Shown here in pieces: positions 1 through 13,810 of a stretch of 64,000 nucleotides of DNA. The DNA is taken from positions 3,896,501 through 3,960,500 of the forward strand of contig JAWUZG010000005.1 in assembly GCA_036785705.1 (NCBI GenBank), given 5' to 3'. Below the pieces are notes generated by a model. That model was not told the DNA's origin. It saw only the letters and a list, made by a program, of their open reading frames with translations, and did no database searches. Source of the DNA: Acanthornis magna. Taxonomy: Eukaryota; Chordata; Aves; Passeriformes; Acanthizidae. The number at the start of each line of letters is the position of its first letter. Positions within the stretch are counted from its first letter, which is position 1. Both the position numbers and the translations under genes were made by a program.

Positions 1-3000
1 TTATTTTGCACCCCATACGTGCTTTTTTTTAAAACGAAATTGGATTCCTAGAGCAAAATGAAGTATAAAGCCACAGTCTAATGCTTGCAAAATGCCCTGA
101 TTTTTGTTAAAGAGCAGCTGTTTTCTCTGAGCCTGTGTGCCTGCCACTGGCTGACAGAAATCAGATCTTCCCAGAGAATTTCCCTAATTAAGTTGAACAT
201 TTGACTTAACAAGAGAGAAATAACTATATTGGTGGATGGTATTATGCTGAAAAATAGAGCTTTTAGTCATTTAATAATAAAAATTTTTCCTCAAGCTTTG
301 CCTTAAACTCAAACTAGATATGTACAGATGAGTCAGAAAGCTCTGGAAGACAGACATTGGTGTGTAATGGGACAAATTTTTGGAAGCCTTTAGCTATGCT
401 ATCCTGAATCCTGGAGTGAGTGCATTTCTGATGGAATTACACTCGTTGCTCCTCTATGAATACCAAGAGTCTTTCTGGTGATTACGGCCTTTCAGTGAAT
501 AAGAAGTGAATTAATACCGATTAAATTGCATTACAGAAATAGAACATTTTCACAGTGTTGGAAGCTGCTTTGCCAACAACGCTGTGCTGGGTACTGGGAA
601 CTGTTTCAAGCTACTTAGCATTAATGAATGAGAATTACTAAGTATAAACATTTTTTTTTTTAATTTAAGAGGATGGTTCTACCAGTCTTGCTGATGTTGA
701 GCTGTAACAAGATATGTATTTGCAATTTTGATGTTAATTACATAACATCACATTTCTCACTTGTTCTCTGTCCCCTCCTCCCCCTGCACATTTTTTTTAA
801 AAAAGCATTTTACCCACCTTTAAGCTAATGAGTTGTGGAATTCCACAGTGACTGATGCCTGTTCAGGCTCATAATTCAGCATGACTATCATGTGAGATCA
901 CTTGGGATGAAGCAAAGGAGAATTGTGCTTGTTCTTAGGTGGTACGAAGAATGCAGAAAGGTTCATGTAACATTGGCCAGCGACAGTAATAAATAATTTT
1001 CATATCTCTGTTTATGTAGAACATTTTCTTGGCTTGCACTGTAAAACCTGGCTATCAAAAGTATTTCTGTTATGACTTCACCTGAAGTCATATAACTGAG
1101 GTAACTTAATTTTTTTTAGCATAACTAAGCCCTACAATAAGGAGTTACCACTAAGATATTTATTACTGTTATATTAAAAAAGCATTCTAAATTTTACCCA
1201 CTGCACATTGTCATGAGAGACTGGCAGTAAGAGCTTTTCTACAAAAGTCCTGAAGTAGAATATAGACATCAAACTGTGTTTCTTCTCTTTTAAATACCTG
1301 TGTTTTAAGGAATGAGAATATTAGGAAGAGCAATGTGCTTTCAGGATTAGCATGTAATACTAACAATTATATCCATTGGAAGGAAGGAGTCCCAGGGAAC
1401 CTGGAAATAATCAGAGGGGAAGGATGAACACAGATTGAGTGAGTTGGATGTGCTGGCACGGGGACGTTATTGTGCCCAGAAGGCTTAAGGCAGAGATGGA
1501 AATGTGCAGATATTGGAAAGTCAGCACGAATCAGGCAGTGCAGTTGGGCACTTCCCTGCTTGTGTCAGCCCTGGCAGATTCTTTGGGAGGAAAAGTGTGG
1601 GGCTGAAGCCACTAGCTCTGGATATTCTCTGAGCCTGGGAAGCATGGGGGAAGCTCCCACTGTTCCACAACAGAGTCATGGATCAGTAACCTCAGTTACA
1701 CCTTCTGACACCAGCAGATGCTTTCTTAGCAATGGTGGAAGACTTGAATTGGGTTAAAGCACCCATATCATTAATATCCGATGTTCCACTGCCAAGCTAT
1801 TTTAGTATCCAAAACAGCAGGTAATTTCTGACCTTTGTTTTCCCCAAACTGTCGGAAGTGAAAGGAGGCACATTTGCCGTGGGACTTTGCAATTTGCTAG
1901 AGGCTGACACCCCAACACATCGTTCAAACTTGTTTCCTCACAGGCTCGTTCCCACATCACCGAGCTTTCATCAGACAATGGCTGCGTCCATCAATTTCGG
2001 TGCCTGCTCTACCCATCTTTGTGTTTTTCCTCAGTTTGTTTGCAGCAAGAAAAATGAAACTTCACACAAAACCTCACAGTTCATTCAGCTGACCTGAAGT
2101 CATCTAGGGGCTTGAAAAACAGCCTTTGGTTAAAACAAATGTGTTTTCTGTAGACTGTGGATTGGCAGCAAGTGCATTAAACTGCAGGGAGAGAACTGGC
2201 AGGATGGAAAATTTCCCAAACTCTTACGGTTGCCGGGACATTTTCAGACCAACCTCACAACACAACAGTTTCCAGGTGCTGTGGTTGGATGTGTTTGCTT
2301 GAGGGTGTGTGGGCACCCTGAAGGTGACAGCATTGCCTGTCAGGGGTACCTGGGGATGTCCTTGTTCTCCCAGCTGCTCCAGGGCTTTCCTTTCCTTCCC
2401 TGGAAGTACAGCAACACTGATGAGCAGATCTGGAGCTTGACTTGTGTGCAGTATTTCTGATCTTTATTGCCCAAAAGAAACCACACCAAATTTCCCTTTA
2501 ACTTTCTCCCTGGAAGAAAAAAGCAGAACGGGAAAGAACAGAGACATACTTCTCCTTCCTTTTGCTCTGCTCAGTCTCTTGTCTGTGATTACTGTGTATC
2601 ACCTCTTGCTACTTTGTAGCAACACATAGAAAAAAATCTTTTCCTTTTGATTAAATGCCAACAAATCCACAGGATGGCAGAGCACAGAAAGAGCAGCTGA
2701 CAGACCTTTTATATTCCTATACAGACACACAAACAGGGCCATGAATCTTCATGAGAATGGCTGCAATGGCTTACAAGATAAATTGTTTGAGAACAGAACC
2801 AAACCCATGCTACTGAGGCTTAATTAATTATATTAAAAATAATAATTTAATTATCAGTGAAAATTAATGAGTGGAACAACCTACTGCCACCTGCCGTGTG
2901 AAATTAGTTTCAGGAGGGCTCAGGCATTTTGCAAAATGCTGTTCAGGAGATTGAGTGTGGTATTTTCTGTGTGTCCTGAGCCCCCAGTGTTGCATTGCTG

Positions 3001-6000
3001 ACCTGTAGGTGAATTGGAGGAAAGGACAGAAAGCTGCAGGGTTTGCAGTTTGGTACTGAACGCTGTGGATTAATGACTTATTCTGCACTGGTTATAAAGT
3101 CACTTTCTAGCCATGTTGGTGTTTTCAATTCACTTCACCGACTCCCTAAACCTGCCACTATGTTTAGGGAAAGCTGTAGTTTGTATTTCTCTGTGGATGC
3201 TATGTAGTGAAAAAGAAATCACACAGGAGCTAACAAAGAAGCAGGAAAGAAATGAAACTAAAAAGGTGCAAGAAGAAAGCAAAAATGTTGCATGAAGAGC
3301 AAATAGCTGTGCTTGGGGTGGCATTGACTGTCCAGGGATCAGCCCTCCTGGATCCTTTCTTCATGGATTGCCTGTGTCCCATGGAGAAGATCCAGCCCTG
3401 CCACCGCTAGAGGACACCCTCGCATTTAACATATGGATCTCGCCTTACATCATCCCAGCCAGAGTGAAACAGGTGCTCTACGGGGAGGGCTGAGAGAGGC
3501 GTGTTCCAAACGGACTCAAAACACTCGAGGAGCATTTTAAAAAGTGGATTAGTTCTTAAAGCTGAAGCCATTTATTAAGGGCAGCTTCACAACATATTGG
3601 GGCCTCAAATAAATGAAATCTTCCCTATCTTAATTCAAGTAATTGGTAGGGGAGTTTTGCTGGTTTTTTTAGGGTGGGTTCCTTTTTTTTCCCCTCAAAA
3701 TGTTGATCAGTATCTGAAATAGTTCTTGTTTTCTCAAGGTTTTCACAATGAAGTTGTTTGGAAATCATTCTGTATCCAGTTATGCTTGTTGTAAGGATAG
3801 TGAAGGAAATTCAGGGCGGTTTTCCAAATGTTGAGCACTGGCCTGCTGCTGCATCAGCTGGTCATCTCCTGAGGAGGAGCAGAGCTGGGCATTCCTAACT
3901 GCAAAATCATCCTCTTTCTCCCTCCTCCCCTGGTGCTGAAGCAGGAGCGATTCTGAGTCGGTGCTAGCATTTCTGCAAAACAAAAATAGACTGAATGTTA
4001 ACACATGGTTACAGGGAATGTGTTACTGTAGCCTGTCAGTTGTAGGAAGAAGGAAAATGGAAAGGTTTGCAGAGGGCTCCAGGCACCAGTAAACACAACT
4101 GAATCACATCTTACCTGTGGGCAAGAGAAGAGCTAGAGAGCAACAAAAATTCTTGAGCTAGGAGAGGTGGGGCTGCAGCAGAAGCCAGGTGAGGAAGCCA
4201 AGGGCACAGCTGGGCAGGAAGGCCCACGGGGAAGGGACGTGGTGGGAATTGTCAGTGGGTCTGCCGCTCTTAAAGGCCAGAGCTATTAACAGATCGTGCA
4301 GAGCCTGGGCACAAAGGTTAGCTGAAATACAGTAGGAATTGCCAAAGTGAGAAATTAAGTGCTCTGTGAAGGAGTTCAGAGGATAATTGGATGCTGTCGA
4401 GTGAACAAAGGGACTGGCAAATTATATCTGTGTAAATATACAGCTTGGTAAAATAACCATTTATAAAGACAAACTCTCCAAATGTTTATTGCTGAGAAAT
4501 AAAAATATGCAGGATACAGTTGTGTAAGAGGTACCATATCAAAGATGATAGTGCTTATGGTCCTCTTTTGAGTAAGAAAAATATCCTTACCTTGATGGAC
4601 AATATGGCAGATTTCCAGTGGACTTCGCTAGGACAGGGATCTTGCAGTACCTTTTTAAGGAAATAACAATGTAATGCATGTTTATGGTTAATGAGATGAC
4701 AGGTCTGAAACAAGCAACAGCTCTTGGATCAGAGCTTGCTTTTGGAGAAGAAATTCAGTTTTCTTCTTGATAGTTCATCATCTTCTACAGGCAAAAATAT
4801 GTGTCAGATATCTGCTATTTGGGGTACTGGGATTAACTCTCTACATTTAAAAACTCTAGCTCTTGGAACAATCCTGCTGGCATTCCTCTAACAGAAACAC
4901 AGGATGAAGCTGTCCAGGTAAAGTCTAAAAAAACCAACATTTTTCCTAGAATCTGAGCATCTTTAGCTCTTTTTCCAGGGCAGTGTTGCATTGTGTCTGT
5001 GTACAAAGTGCAGCACAGGGTTGTATTTCTTGTATGGATTGTCACGTTCCCAGATCCCTGAGTGACTGAGCTTTCTTCGGGTGAAAAATTGTGGAATGCA
5101 CATTTTTGCAGACCAACTATCTGTCACTGAGAAAAGCCATGAATAATTCTGAGTGAGAAACAGACCCGAGGACTTTGCAGTCTGCTCACAAGCAGGAGAA
5201 GTTTCTCTGAATAAATAATTGGCTGGGAATCAGCCGGTCCGTTCAACTTGTTACCAAATCCTTCTCAAAAGAGGAGCTGGCCTACAGGGGAACTCTTCAC
5301 AGGTATACATCTTGGATAGAGCATTTGAATTCAAGTCCATGAAAACAAAATATTATTATTTATTGAGCAATGAAAAGAAAAAGATAAAAATACAGCTCTT
5401 TGGTGAGAGACCATTAAGATGCACAGTTGTGCTATCAAAGCAGGGTTTTAACAGGGGAAGCTGAAAGCAGGCATACCTCTGGTGGCACTATTATTTCTTT
5501 GCTCTGTTTCAGAGGTATAAAGAAACTGCTGCTGGCAGGAATGCCTGGCATTGCTCTCTTGGCTGCTGTCCCATCACTGTGTCCAGGCTATGGAATGCCC
5601 AGGAAGGCAAAGAGTGGGCTTGAAGTACCTTTGCACTGCAGAAATTCATGGCTGATGCCTCAGCTTTCGTCCAGCTTATAAAGAGGGTGAAGACATTCCC
5701 TGGGGCTGCTCTACAGATGTAGAAAAGGAGAAAAGTGCCAGGATGTCATTTGTACCTCGTATCCTGAGTTTCACCAATGCTTGCAGTGTTGGGCAAACAC
5801 GAATCTCACAAGCTACAGAAGGGCTCAAATGTGTTTTGTCCCCAATGTAGAGAGGTTGGTCCTTTGCCACTGCTCAGAGCCCTTGCAAACAGGGGGGAAT
5901 TTCTACCCTGGCCTCCACCAGGAATGTGCTCAAAGGGGAAATCATATGGACACAGGGAAATGGTCCTGTACCACAACACATCTCAGGAGCAAAACTGATC

Positions 6001-6173
6001 GGGGATTCTTTAAAATACGGTAATGCTAAGGAAGCAATGTTGTGTGTATGAAACCCTTCAGTGAGTCCTGAGCGTGAGGAGAACAGCAGTGAATTCCCCA
6101 GGAATACCCCTGAGGAAGCTGCCTGTGGCACAGGGCTCAAACAGAGCATGGGAGATAATACCAAAAATAAGGG
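1..6173. other. AT-rich non-coding stretch, no gene recognised
   Basis: Short open frames occur in all six frames, none longer than about 100 codons and none with a recognisable motif. A 14-bp perfect palindrome, TGTGGAATTCCACA, lies at 834-847. T and A runs occur near 650 and 790. A strong-looking splice acceptor (pyrimidine tract ending TTTCAG) lies at about 5494-5512. The open frame downstream of it reaches a stop at 5681 before any good donor, so I do not call an exon. Nothing else stands out. Confidence 0.6.
834..847. repeat. 14-bp perfect palindrome
   Basis: TGTGGAATTCCACA reads the same on both strands with no spacer. It could be a dimeric protein-binding site, but a single 14-bp palindrome can arise by chance in a region this size, and no function is implied by its neighbours. 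Confidence 0.6.
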
Positions 6174-6290
6174 ACACAGAACCGTAGGGGGTTGAAATGG
6201 ACCTTAAAGATCATCCAGTCCCAACTGCCCCTGCTATGGGCAGGGACACATCCCACTGAACCAGGTTGCTCAAGGCCTTATCCAACTGGT
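6174..6290 (-). mobile_element. CR1 LINE 3' end fragment (minus orientation)
   Basis: The plus strand reads as the reverse complement of a CR1 3' end. The recognisable blocks are a degraded CATAGAAT-like tail, then GGACCTTAAAGATCATCCAG, then a GGGCAGGGACA block and GGTTGCTCAAGGCC. This is the characteristic order of the terminal part of bird and reptile CR1 elements, which are usually 5'-truncated. Similarity fades after about 6290. The copy is short, diverged and has no coding capacity left. It is identified from memory of the family consensus, so the exact subfamily cannot be given. Confidence 0.85.
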
Positions 6291-6589
6291 TTCACAGAGC
6301 CTGAATTCCTCCTTGGAAAAGCCCTTTTCCTCTGCACATGGCCAGGCACACTCTCCTGGCAGAGGATGTCCAAGGGCACCAGTCTCCTGAGGCTGAAGTT
6401 CTTCCTGGCTCTCCAGCAGAGTTTAAGAAGCTGTGTTTTTGTTGCTATCAGTGATACAGGAGCCAGAAATATCCCAGCTTTGCTTTTGGGTGTCAGGCTG
6501 AGTTTGCAGAGCTGACGGTGGGAGAAGTCACCTTTTCTTTTCAAGGCCAGACACAAAAATACTTTCGTCAGTTGTGTTACTTCTCAGAG

Positions 6590-6604
6590 AAAAAAAAAAA
6601 AAAA
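6590..6604 (+). repeat. Poly-A run, 15 bp
   Basis: This is an uninterrupted run of 15 A. It lies about 300 bp past the CR1 fragment and is not an obvious part of it. It may be a simple homopolymer or the tail of a retrocopy too old to recognise. No target-site duplication is evident. Confidence 0.8.
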
Positions 6605-6995
6605 GTAGTGCTACAAAAGCCCATCTTATCCATGGTGGAAACTGGGATGAGTTCTGTGCCTGCTGTGAAACGTCACAAGGTGACACCAGTTTGGGTGTGG
6701 CAGTGTCACTCTCAAGCACCTCTGTCTGGTGAGATCACCCCATTTACAACTTTAGGCACTTCCTATTTCTATGGCATATGAAGACAAATAGAGGAAGCAA
6801 CATCAGGTCCAAAAACAAGGTGATATTTATGTCTGCTTGTGGCTACCTTACCTCAGATACCGAAGGAGTTTTGGTAGATGTTTAACAAATGTAGATGTGT
6901 TGGACTTCCACTCTGAGGTGCAGTGCTTTGGCAGGGATGTGGTGCCACAAATATTTGAGTTTTAACTCCATCTCTGATTTTTCTTTTTTCCCCAG

Positions 6996-7125
6996 GAGAA
7001 AACAAACCTGCTGAGTGCACCCTGTAGTAACTTTGTGGATGAGGATGAGCCCTGCCTACCTTTGCTCCTCACAGCAGTGGTTCAGCCAACAGTCGGAGTG
7101 CTGACAATCCAGTGCTCCCAGCCAG
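6996..7125 (+). other. Weak candidate exon
   Basis: A long pyrimidine tract ending in CCCCAG (6979-6995) precedes this 130-bp segment, which ends in CAG followed by GTGTGT, a passable donor. One frame, starting at the first base, is open for all 43 codons. The translation has no motif that I recognise. An open run of this length has a fair probability by chance and no neighbouring exon was found, so this is only a splice-signal observation. Confidence 0.12.
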
Positions 7126-10100
7126 GTGTGTTTAAGTCATTTTTTTCCATTTTAAACCTGCATCTTGAGCAAATGACCACAGGCTGATGGCTCTGGCTTT
7201 GCCTACCAAAGTAGTCTCTATTAATCTTAATTTCTAAAGAAAGGTGCTGCTGCAGCACAAGAACATGGGGCATCTCAGAACAAATCATAATCGATGCTCC
7301 ACGCAGATTTCTCTAACAAGATTCTCTACTGATCTAAACAACAGGTTAAAAAAAAAAGAAAAAGGTTTTGTTTTACCAAGAAAGCAAGGAGCAAAGTGAT
7401 TTATGCTTCTTGTTAGGCACTTGGTGATAGGATCAGTTAAATAAGTTTCAGTATTTAATTATTGCAGAGAGCCCATTCATTTGGATCATGCGTATCAAAA
7501 GACATCCAAGAGATAAGAAAACAACGTACCACAGTCGTTAGTCCTTTCATCTGCTGTCGGACACAGCTCCTCCACTATTGCTGCCAGAGTCTAAGGCAAC
7601 AACCCCATTTGCTGTCCTTGCTGGTGCCACTGCCCCAGGCCCTGCTTCCTGCAGGTGCCATCAGCTGCCAGCAGCCATGTGGCAAGGAGATAATTCCTGG
7701 AGCTGGACGCAGGGCCGTTCTGTTGGATTTCCCGTGTGAGGAGAGCTTGTTGGGCAGCACTGGCAGGAGCAACAGGCAGTAACTGCATCTCCTGTGCTGG
7801 ACTGATGGATGCAGACTGCCAAGGATTTCCAAAATGGAAATAATTCAGCTCAATCCTTTCTAGGTGAGGGGGATGCATTGCTGAAGGCCCAGCTCCTGAA
7901 GAAGGTTCAGGGTGTTAACCCAACTGCATTTGGTCTCTCCCTGTGAAATTATGGCAAAAGTTGCTCCTCAGATGGCTTTATATTTGCATTTCTATTAAAT
8001 ATTTATTGTTCCTCCTCTTGCGAGGAGCCATTATGTGGCAGACATCCTATATATTTTTATATTCTCATTTTCTTCTGGCTTATATGTACTATTGCCCGAA
8101 ATAAACATGCTCAATTATAAAAGAAAATCTAATTTCCAAGCTTACTTGAGCATTTTCTTTCCCAAGGTTTCATACGATTAGCATTTCGTTTTCCCCAAAT
8201 ATGATAATTTCATTGAAAATGAAGCAAAAGTAAAGAGAAATAGGACAGATATTTGCAAGCCAGTGCAGAAACATGCTAGTAACAGTAATAGTGTGCCCCT
8301 AGGATGCCTTTCCTCTGAGTACCTTAAAATGCAGGACATAAATTAATTATAAATGCACCTTCCATGGTCTCTCTGAAGTAGGTACTGCTAATTGAACTTC
8401 ATAGCCAAAGTAACCACATGGCAAAGGTATCTATTTCAAAATCCATCTTCCCTAATAAGCCCATTAATGCATTTTTCCAGCTCTGTCAGCAAGCACAGTT
8501 TAAAACCAGAATTTTCAAGTGCAGTCTTGAGAGAGGGCCCATTGGTGCCCCACTTGAGGGAAGGCAAGGTTTGTGTGACACTGTTCCCATCTTTCCTGCT
8601 GCTCCATCCATTCTCTTTCCTGGAGGGATTGGAGCTGTGGGCACTTCTAGACTGTTTTTTTGTCACTGCCCTTGTTTGCTCAGCTGTGTGGCAGAGGAGA
8701 GGGGAGGTTTGGCTCTACCTCTGCGTGCAGGGCAGCTGCAGGATTAGGTCTGGAAGTAGCCCCCAGGATCAAAAGTGGGATTGAAGACAGCGCCAAGCAG
8801 CAATAAAAGCCAGGAGTTGACCCAGAGCTGTGATTACTGCAGATGGGTTAAAAAGGAAGAATGCTATAAAAAACAAAAGGAAGAGGGAGGTGGAGAGGGA
8901 GGCATAGAACCAGGGTAGGTTTTGCATGGTTGGATTGCTGATTAAAGCTCATCCTCAGCGGGGCAACTCCTGGAAATGAATCTAGCGAGCGAGAGCATTC
9001 CGGCTGTGCTAAGTGCAGGAGCTTCAGGGGCTCATTCTCACTAAACGTCCACAATGACTACAAGCTGATGAAGTGCTCCTGGATTTTCTGCATTTCCGTT
9101 TGTTAATTCACATTGAAAAACAGGGGGTTGAGATTCAGTTGGGTTGCAACTTTTATTGCAAATTTAATTACAAATGTAAAGTAAGCAAGTTTATCTCCCA
9201 GGTAATGAACTCCAAACTTGGCACTGTGTTGCCTTGATGGAAGATATCTTGCCCAGATTTATCCCATGTACTCATTAAACTGATCTAAGTGTTCTTTTAG
9301 AACCCATAGATTTTTTTACTGCCCTATTAAATCTAAATTAAATGGTTTTTGAGGCATTTATAGTGCTATCATTCGCTCCAGCGGGGAATATGCAAAAGAA
9401 ATGCTGTAAAAGAAATCAGGATGTATTCTCAGGAACTCCACAATAAAGGCAGGGAAAAGCCAGTGCCATGCTGGGCATCACTGCAGGTGTCCCTGGGCAT
9501 TGCTATTTGATTTTGGGGTTGCTGGTTAAAAAGCCTTGCTGAATTGGGAAGGCAGCCATGAACCATTGCGTCTTTATGGGGTTCTGACAAATAGGGATCA
9601 GATGTGGCTCTTTGGGACATGGATGATCTCCCAAACCCACTCTTGGCAGGTCACTGGTGCCCCTGGAGGAGCTGCAAAGTGGCTCTGGGCCTCTGTTTCT
9701 CACCAGCTTGTGCTTCCTTTCCCCGTGGGAGCACTCAGACACTGATTGCTATTGCTGCCAAATCGGAGCTTTCCCCAGAAAGTGCCTGAGTTTAGGGGTG
9801 TTGTGGGAAATTGTGTGAATAATAGAAGCTTCCTCACAGATTTGGGGCCTCTCTTCTGCATCTCCTCCTAGGGCATGATCGTGTTAAAGGTGGGTGGATG
9901 AGGACTTATCCAATAAATGCCTAATGCTGCTGTCACTCTGTAATTGGGTTTAGTGCTGTTAAAACCTCGGTGATGAGGTGAGAAAACACAGTCAGTTCAC
10001 TGAAATGCCAAATGCACAGCCGTTGCTCTCCAAAGGGATCCCACGGAGGGAGAGAAATGTTGCTGTTCCTCTTCACCCGCACTGTTATTACCAGGTGATT

Positions 10101-10324
10101 TTGAAAGGTACTCCTACAACAGATTTAGGATGCTAGGATTTAGGATTATAACTGTGGCGTGGCTGCCTCTCCTACATCCAGGATACATTCAGGATGGAAA
10201 TACAGCAAGTTTGCTCTGCCACAGATGCTTTTTCACTGCAGACATTATCCTGCTCAGAAACCCTTCCCAGAGGTAAACCGTGGCCCAAATCCTGTCCCGA
10301 CAAAATCACCGTGAGACGGATCAT

Positions 10325-10332
10325 TGACGTCA
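10325..10332. promoter_or_regulatory. Perfect cAMP-response-element octamer
   Basis: TGACGTCA is the palindromic CREB/ATF consensus, and a second half site, TGACG, lies about 20 bp further on at 10354-10358. The CpG inside a full octamer tends to decay in methylated vertebrate DNA, so its survival is mildly suggestive. No gene or promoter is recognisable around it, so a regulatory role is inference only. Confidence 0.25.
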
Positions 10333-12804
10333 GCGGGGGTAGGATATCACAGGTGACGCTCTTGGCCTTTTGGCCTCTTTGCCATAACTGCCTGAGTTGT
10401 TAAAAAAAGAAAAAATAAAAAGGCAGCAGCGGCACAGAATGTCACAACCTGCTCATTTTATTGGCACCGATGCTGAATTGGTCCTTGGACGTATTTGCTT
10501 TTACAACACAACACAGCACAGCTCAACCTTTCCCCCGCCCTTGCCATTTCAGTGCTGATGTTTCATTTTAAACCCAGTTGTTTTTTTTCTGAGTGGATGT
10601 ACAGTTCTCCCTAATAATGGCATCAGGGTTACTATGGCTACAGCTTTTCATTGTTGAGGTCTAGCATGTGGAAAAGAGAAAAATGACTCCCAAAGTCACT
10701 GATAAATGTTATTAGGAAAACGACGCAGCGATGGATATAAGGATTAGCTCCCTCATGTCTCAGACCAGTGTCTGAAATGAATCTATATTCCCTTAGACAC
10801 GTGCATTTTGTTCTTCCATCAATATCTAACTTGATTCCCACAGTCAGGAGTCAGAAATGCATGGTGTACGTGAGATTGCTCTTGACTTGGAGCAGAGCTC
10901 AGGCTGTTGCTGCCATTATGATGGATGTGGTGAGTTCTTCCACACCTTTTTGCCCTCTCCCTCTCACACTTCTGGACTAAAAGGAAGATTAAGGTGCATG
11001 GAATTCAGTATCTTTGAGCTGGCTGTTACTTTCTAAGAAGTTTAAAAGATACTTTGAATTCCTGAAACTGGAGTATGAGTATTAAAGCTTGTGGGATGTT
11101 TTTAAGTACTTAATACTTTTCTATAAATTAAGGTATTTTGGGGGAGAAAAAAAAGCACAAAACCTCTGAATGAACATCTATACCTCACAAATTTCCAGTG
11201 ATAAAATTATTCTTACGCCTTCAAGATATTTGAAAAATCATCTGTAATTCCTTTTGAAAATTCGGAGCATGGGGTTACATTCATAGATTTTAGCTTGCGC
11301 TATACATTCTTATTTTGCTGGCTAAGTGTGGAGGCAGGTTCTTGTGCAAATGGTGGTGATTTAGGGTGTGAGAAGAACGCGCCAGCCAATAAACCAGGGA
11401 TGCTGGGACGTGAAGGCTGCCGCAGCAAAGGGGCTGAAAGTTCAAACAGTGTGTTGTTCACAGCTGATTTTGTGCAGGGTCGGCCAAGGTCTCACAGTAC
11501 TCGTGAATTATTCACTCCGTAATAAATTACACCATCTGAACAAGGGAAATAGGATAATTTGGAAAGAGAGGGTATTACTTCTACCGTCCTAATCCACAAT
11601 GTCTGTAGTTTTATACTTTGGAAGGAATTTTCAATATTTAATAGAGGAATCTTTCAAGTTATTCAAGAGCTTAAATATCTTGTGAATTCCTGGCCTTCAA
11701 CACTCAGATATTAATGGGTCAATTTTTTTTAAAAAAAGAAAAATATATTTATAGGGATCTCAGAAACCATTAAAATTATATTAAAAATTATTTAATATTC
11801 AGAAAATGGTTCAGCATTTAAAGATGTTCCTTGTAATTGTTAATGGGATGCCCTGAGGAGAAATATGATGTGGTGAGATCATTATGATAGCAGCACAGTG
11901 AACCCAGGACATTCCTTCCAATTCTGCATTGCAGTGTTTGAGCACAGAAGAAATTCTTAATTCGCTCAGAAAGAAAAAGCAGGAGTGCAGTGCCTGACAG
12001 GTTGTGCTCCATGTTGGATGGGATATGGAATCCTTCATAGGTGATCCAGAGGCACTTTTGCCCCCTAAAACACGGGGGCTGCAGCCCCCTCACCCAACTG
12101 CGTGAACTGCGGATTAATTGAAGCTCTCTTGATGTTCAAGTGCTGAAAACAAACAAGATTATTCTTGAACAGCATTTGAGAATAGCCCTAGATGGCTTTT
12201 AACTGTACCTTCAGTTCCTTTCAGAAGGAATAGTAGTATGTTGTATGTTGTAAAATATTTTGTAGGGCACAAGAGGAAAACAAGGACTGTCACGTGCCCA
12301 CTGCTTGGTAGTTTTATCCAGTGTACTGTTCTTCCCTGTGGGTTCATTTGCTGTGCTTGGTGAATTTACTGATGTTCAGTTTTTCTGTTTTTCTTGGAAG
12401 ATCATTTTCCTTAGAGATCAGAGTTAAGTCATCATTCTGGAGGATGCTCTAATTCTTTGAGCAAAACCTGCTCTATCCACACATGTACAGTTGCTTCAGC
12501 TTTAAGGCAGGGGCTGAGTGAGACAGTGCAGTTTTGGGGAAGAAATTGTGTGTGTTGTGGAGGCAATTACTGCTCTTACTTCTTTGGCTACTGCAGGGGC
12601 TGGACAATGCATCTCTGCTAATACCGTGTTACTGATGATGTGGCACAGGAGGCAGATTCCAAAATTCTCTTTTCTTCATACATTCTAATCACCTTTGCTT
12701 GTACAATTTATCATAGATGGGATTTCAGTGATCATTACTTGGATGTGGCAGCTTTGAAAAAGCTTGTCCCCCAACTCCATCAATTTAAAATAAGGAATAA
12801 AAGC

Positions 12805-12822
12805 AAAAAAAAAAAAAAAAAA
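12805..12822 (+). repeat. Poly-A run, 18 bp
   Basis: This is an uninterrupted run of 18 A following an A-rich lead-in. It may be a homopolymer or the remnant of a retroposed tail. No retrocopy is recognisable upstream. Confidence 0.85.
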
Positions 12823-13250
12823 TTAGTTTTTCTCTTAGAATTCAGATTAGTTTTGCAGGGAAGTTTTAGGATGTATCTGATGTGGAAGTGACAGGCATTT
12901 CCACTGAAGAGTGAATGGGTAGAATTCTACAATACAGCAGTTAAGAGCTGCATTTGGTGCTGGAGCACTTGTACTTAGATTCCTGAGATGCCTTTAAAAC
13001 CTGCCCTTTGAAAATACCTCATTTTGTGAAAGAAACTGGAGTATTTCTCCATTAGGAGAACTTCTGTGTTGCAGCCTGGATAACAGTTTTGAAAGTTTTG
13101 GAGTTGTTCGGTTGAGAAGAGGATGCTGGTGACCACTTTGTGTCTCAGTGTTGAGTGGACTTTGAAGTCTGTGCTGTATCATGTTGGGGATGTTTACCTG
13201 AGTGATAAAAGTAAATCTGTGGTGTAAGAAATTCTGGAACAGCTCTGTAG

Positions 13251-13272
13251 AGGTAAAAATGAGGTAAAAATG
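13251..13272 (+). repeat. 11-bp tandem duplication
   Basis: AGGTAAAAATG occurs twice in direct succession. It is a small slippage-type duplication in AT-rich non-coding sequence. Confidence 0.75.
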
Positions 13273-13793
13273 TCTAGATTAAATATGTCCTTCAAAGCAA
13301 GATCACTCATAGGCAAGAAACTTTACATGTATGCACTTACATATCTTCATTACTTCAAAAATTGATGCATAATATTCTCGGGGAAATAGCACAAGCAAAT
13401 GGCTAATGAATTGTCAAATATAAGGAAAATGCAAAACATGAAAGATAAAGTTAGGTGATCAGCAGCTGCAAACATGAAATTTTAATGACTGAGAAAGGCA
13501 ACCACCTCAGCTTTGATTAATAAAGCATTGCATTCAAAGTTATCATCTCTGTGGCATATGTAATAATATGAGGAAGGAAAAGCACAATTGTTTTGTTTCC
13601 AGTAGGTTTATCATGTTGGTGCATTAGTTGAGTCATGCAAGAGTGTGTTTGCTTGGTGATAGAAAAGGGAGGACATCTGTTCAGATAGAAACACTTTGAC
13701 GTGCACAGGAGACATTTTTCCACTTGTCTGTCATTCCTTGAGTTTCTGGTGAAGGGATGTATTATAAATGGAGAAACAAAGCTCATATTCCTT

Positions 13794-13810
13794 CTTGCCC
13801 ATTGGGCAAG
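13794..13810. repeat. 17-bp perfect palindrome
   Basis: CTTGCCCA and TGGGCAAG flank a single central T, giving two exact 8-bp arms. The centre contains CCATTGG, an inverted CCAAT core. No gene is recognised nearby. Confidence 0.65.
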
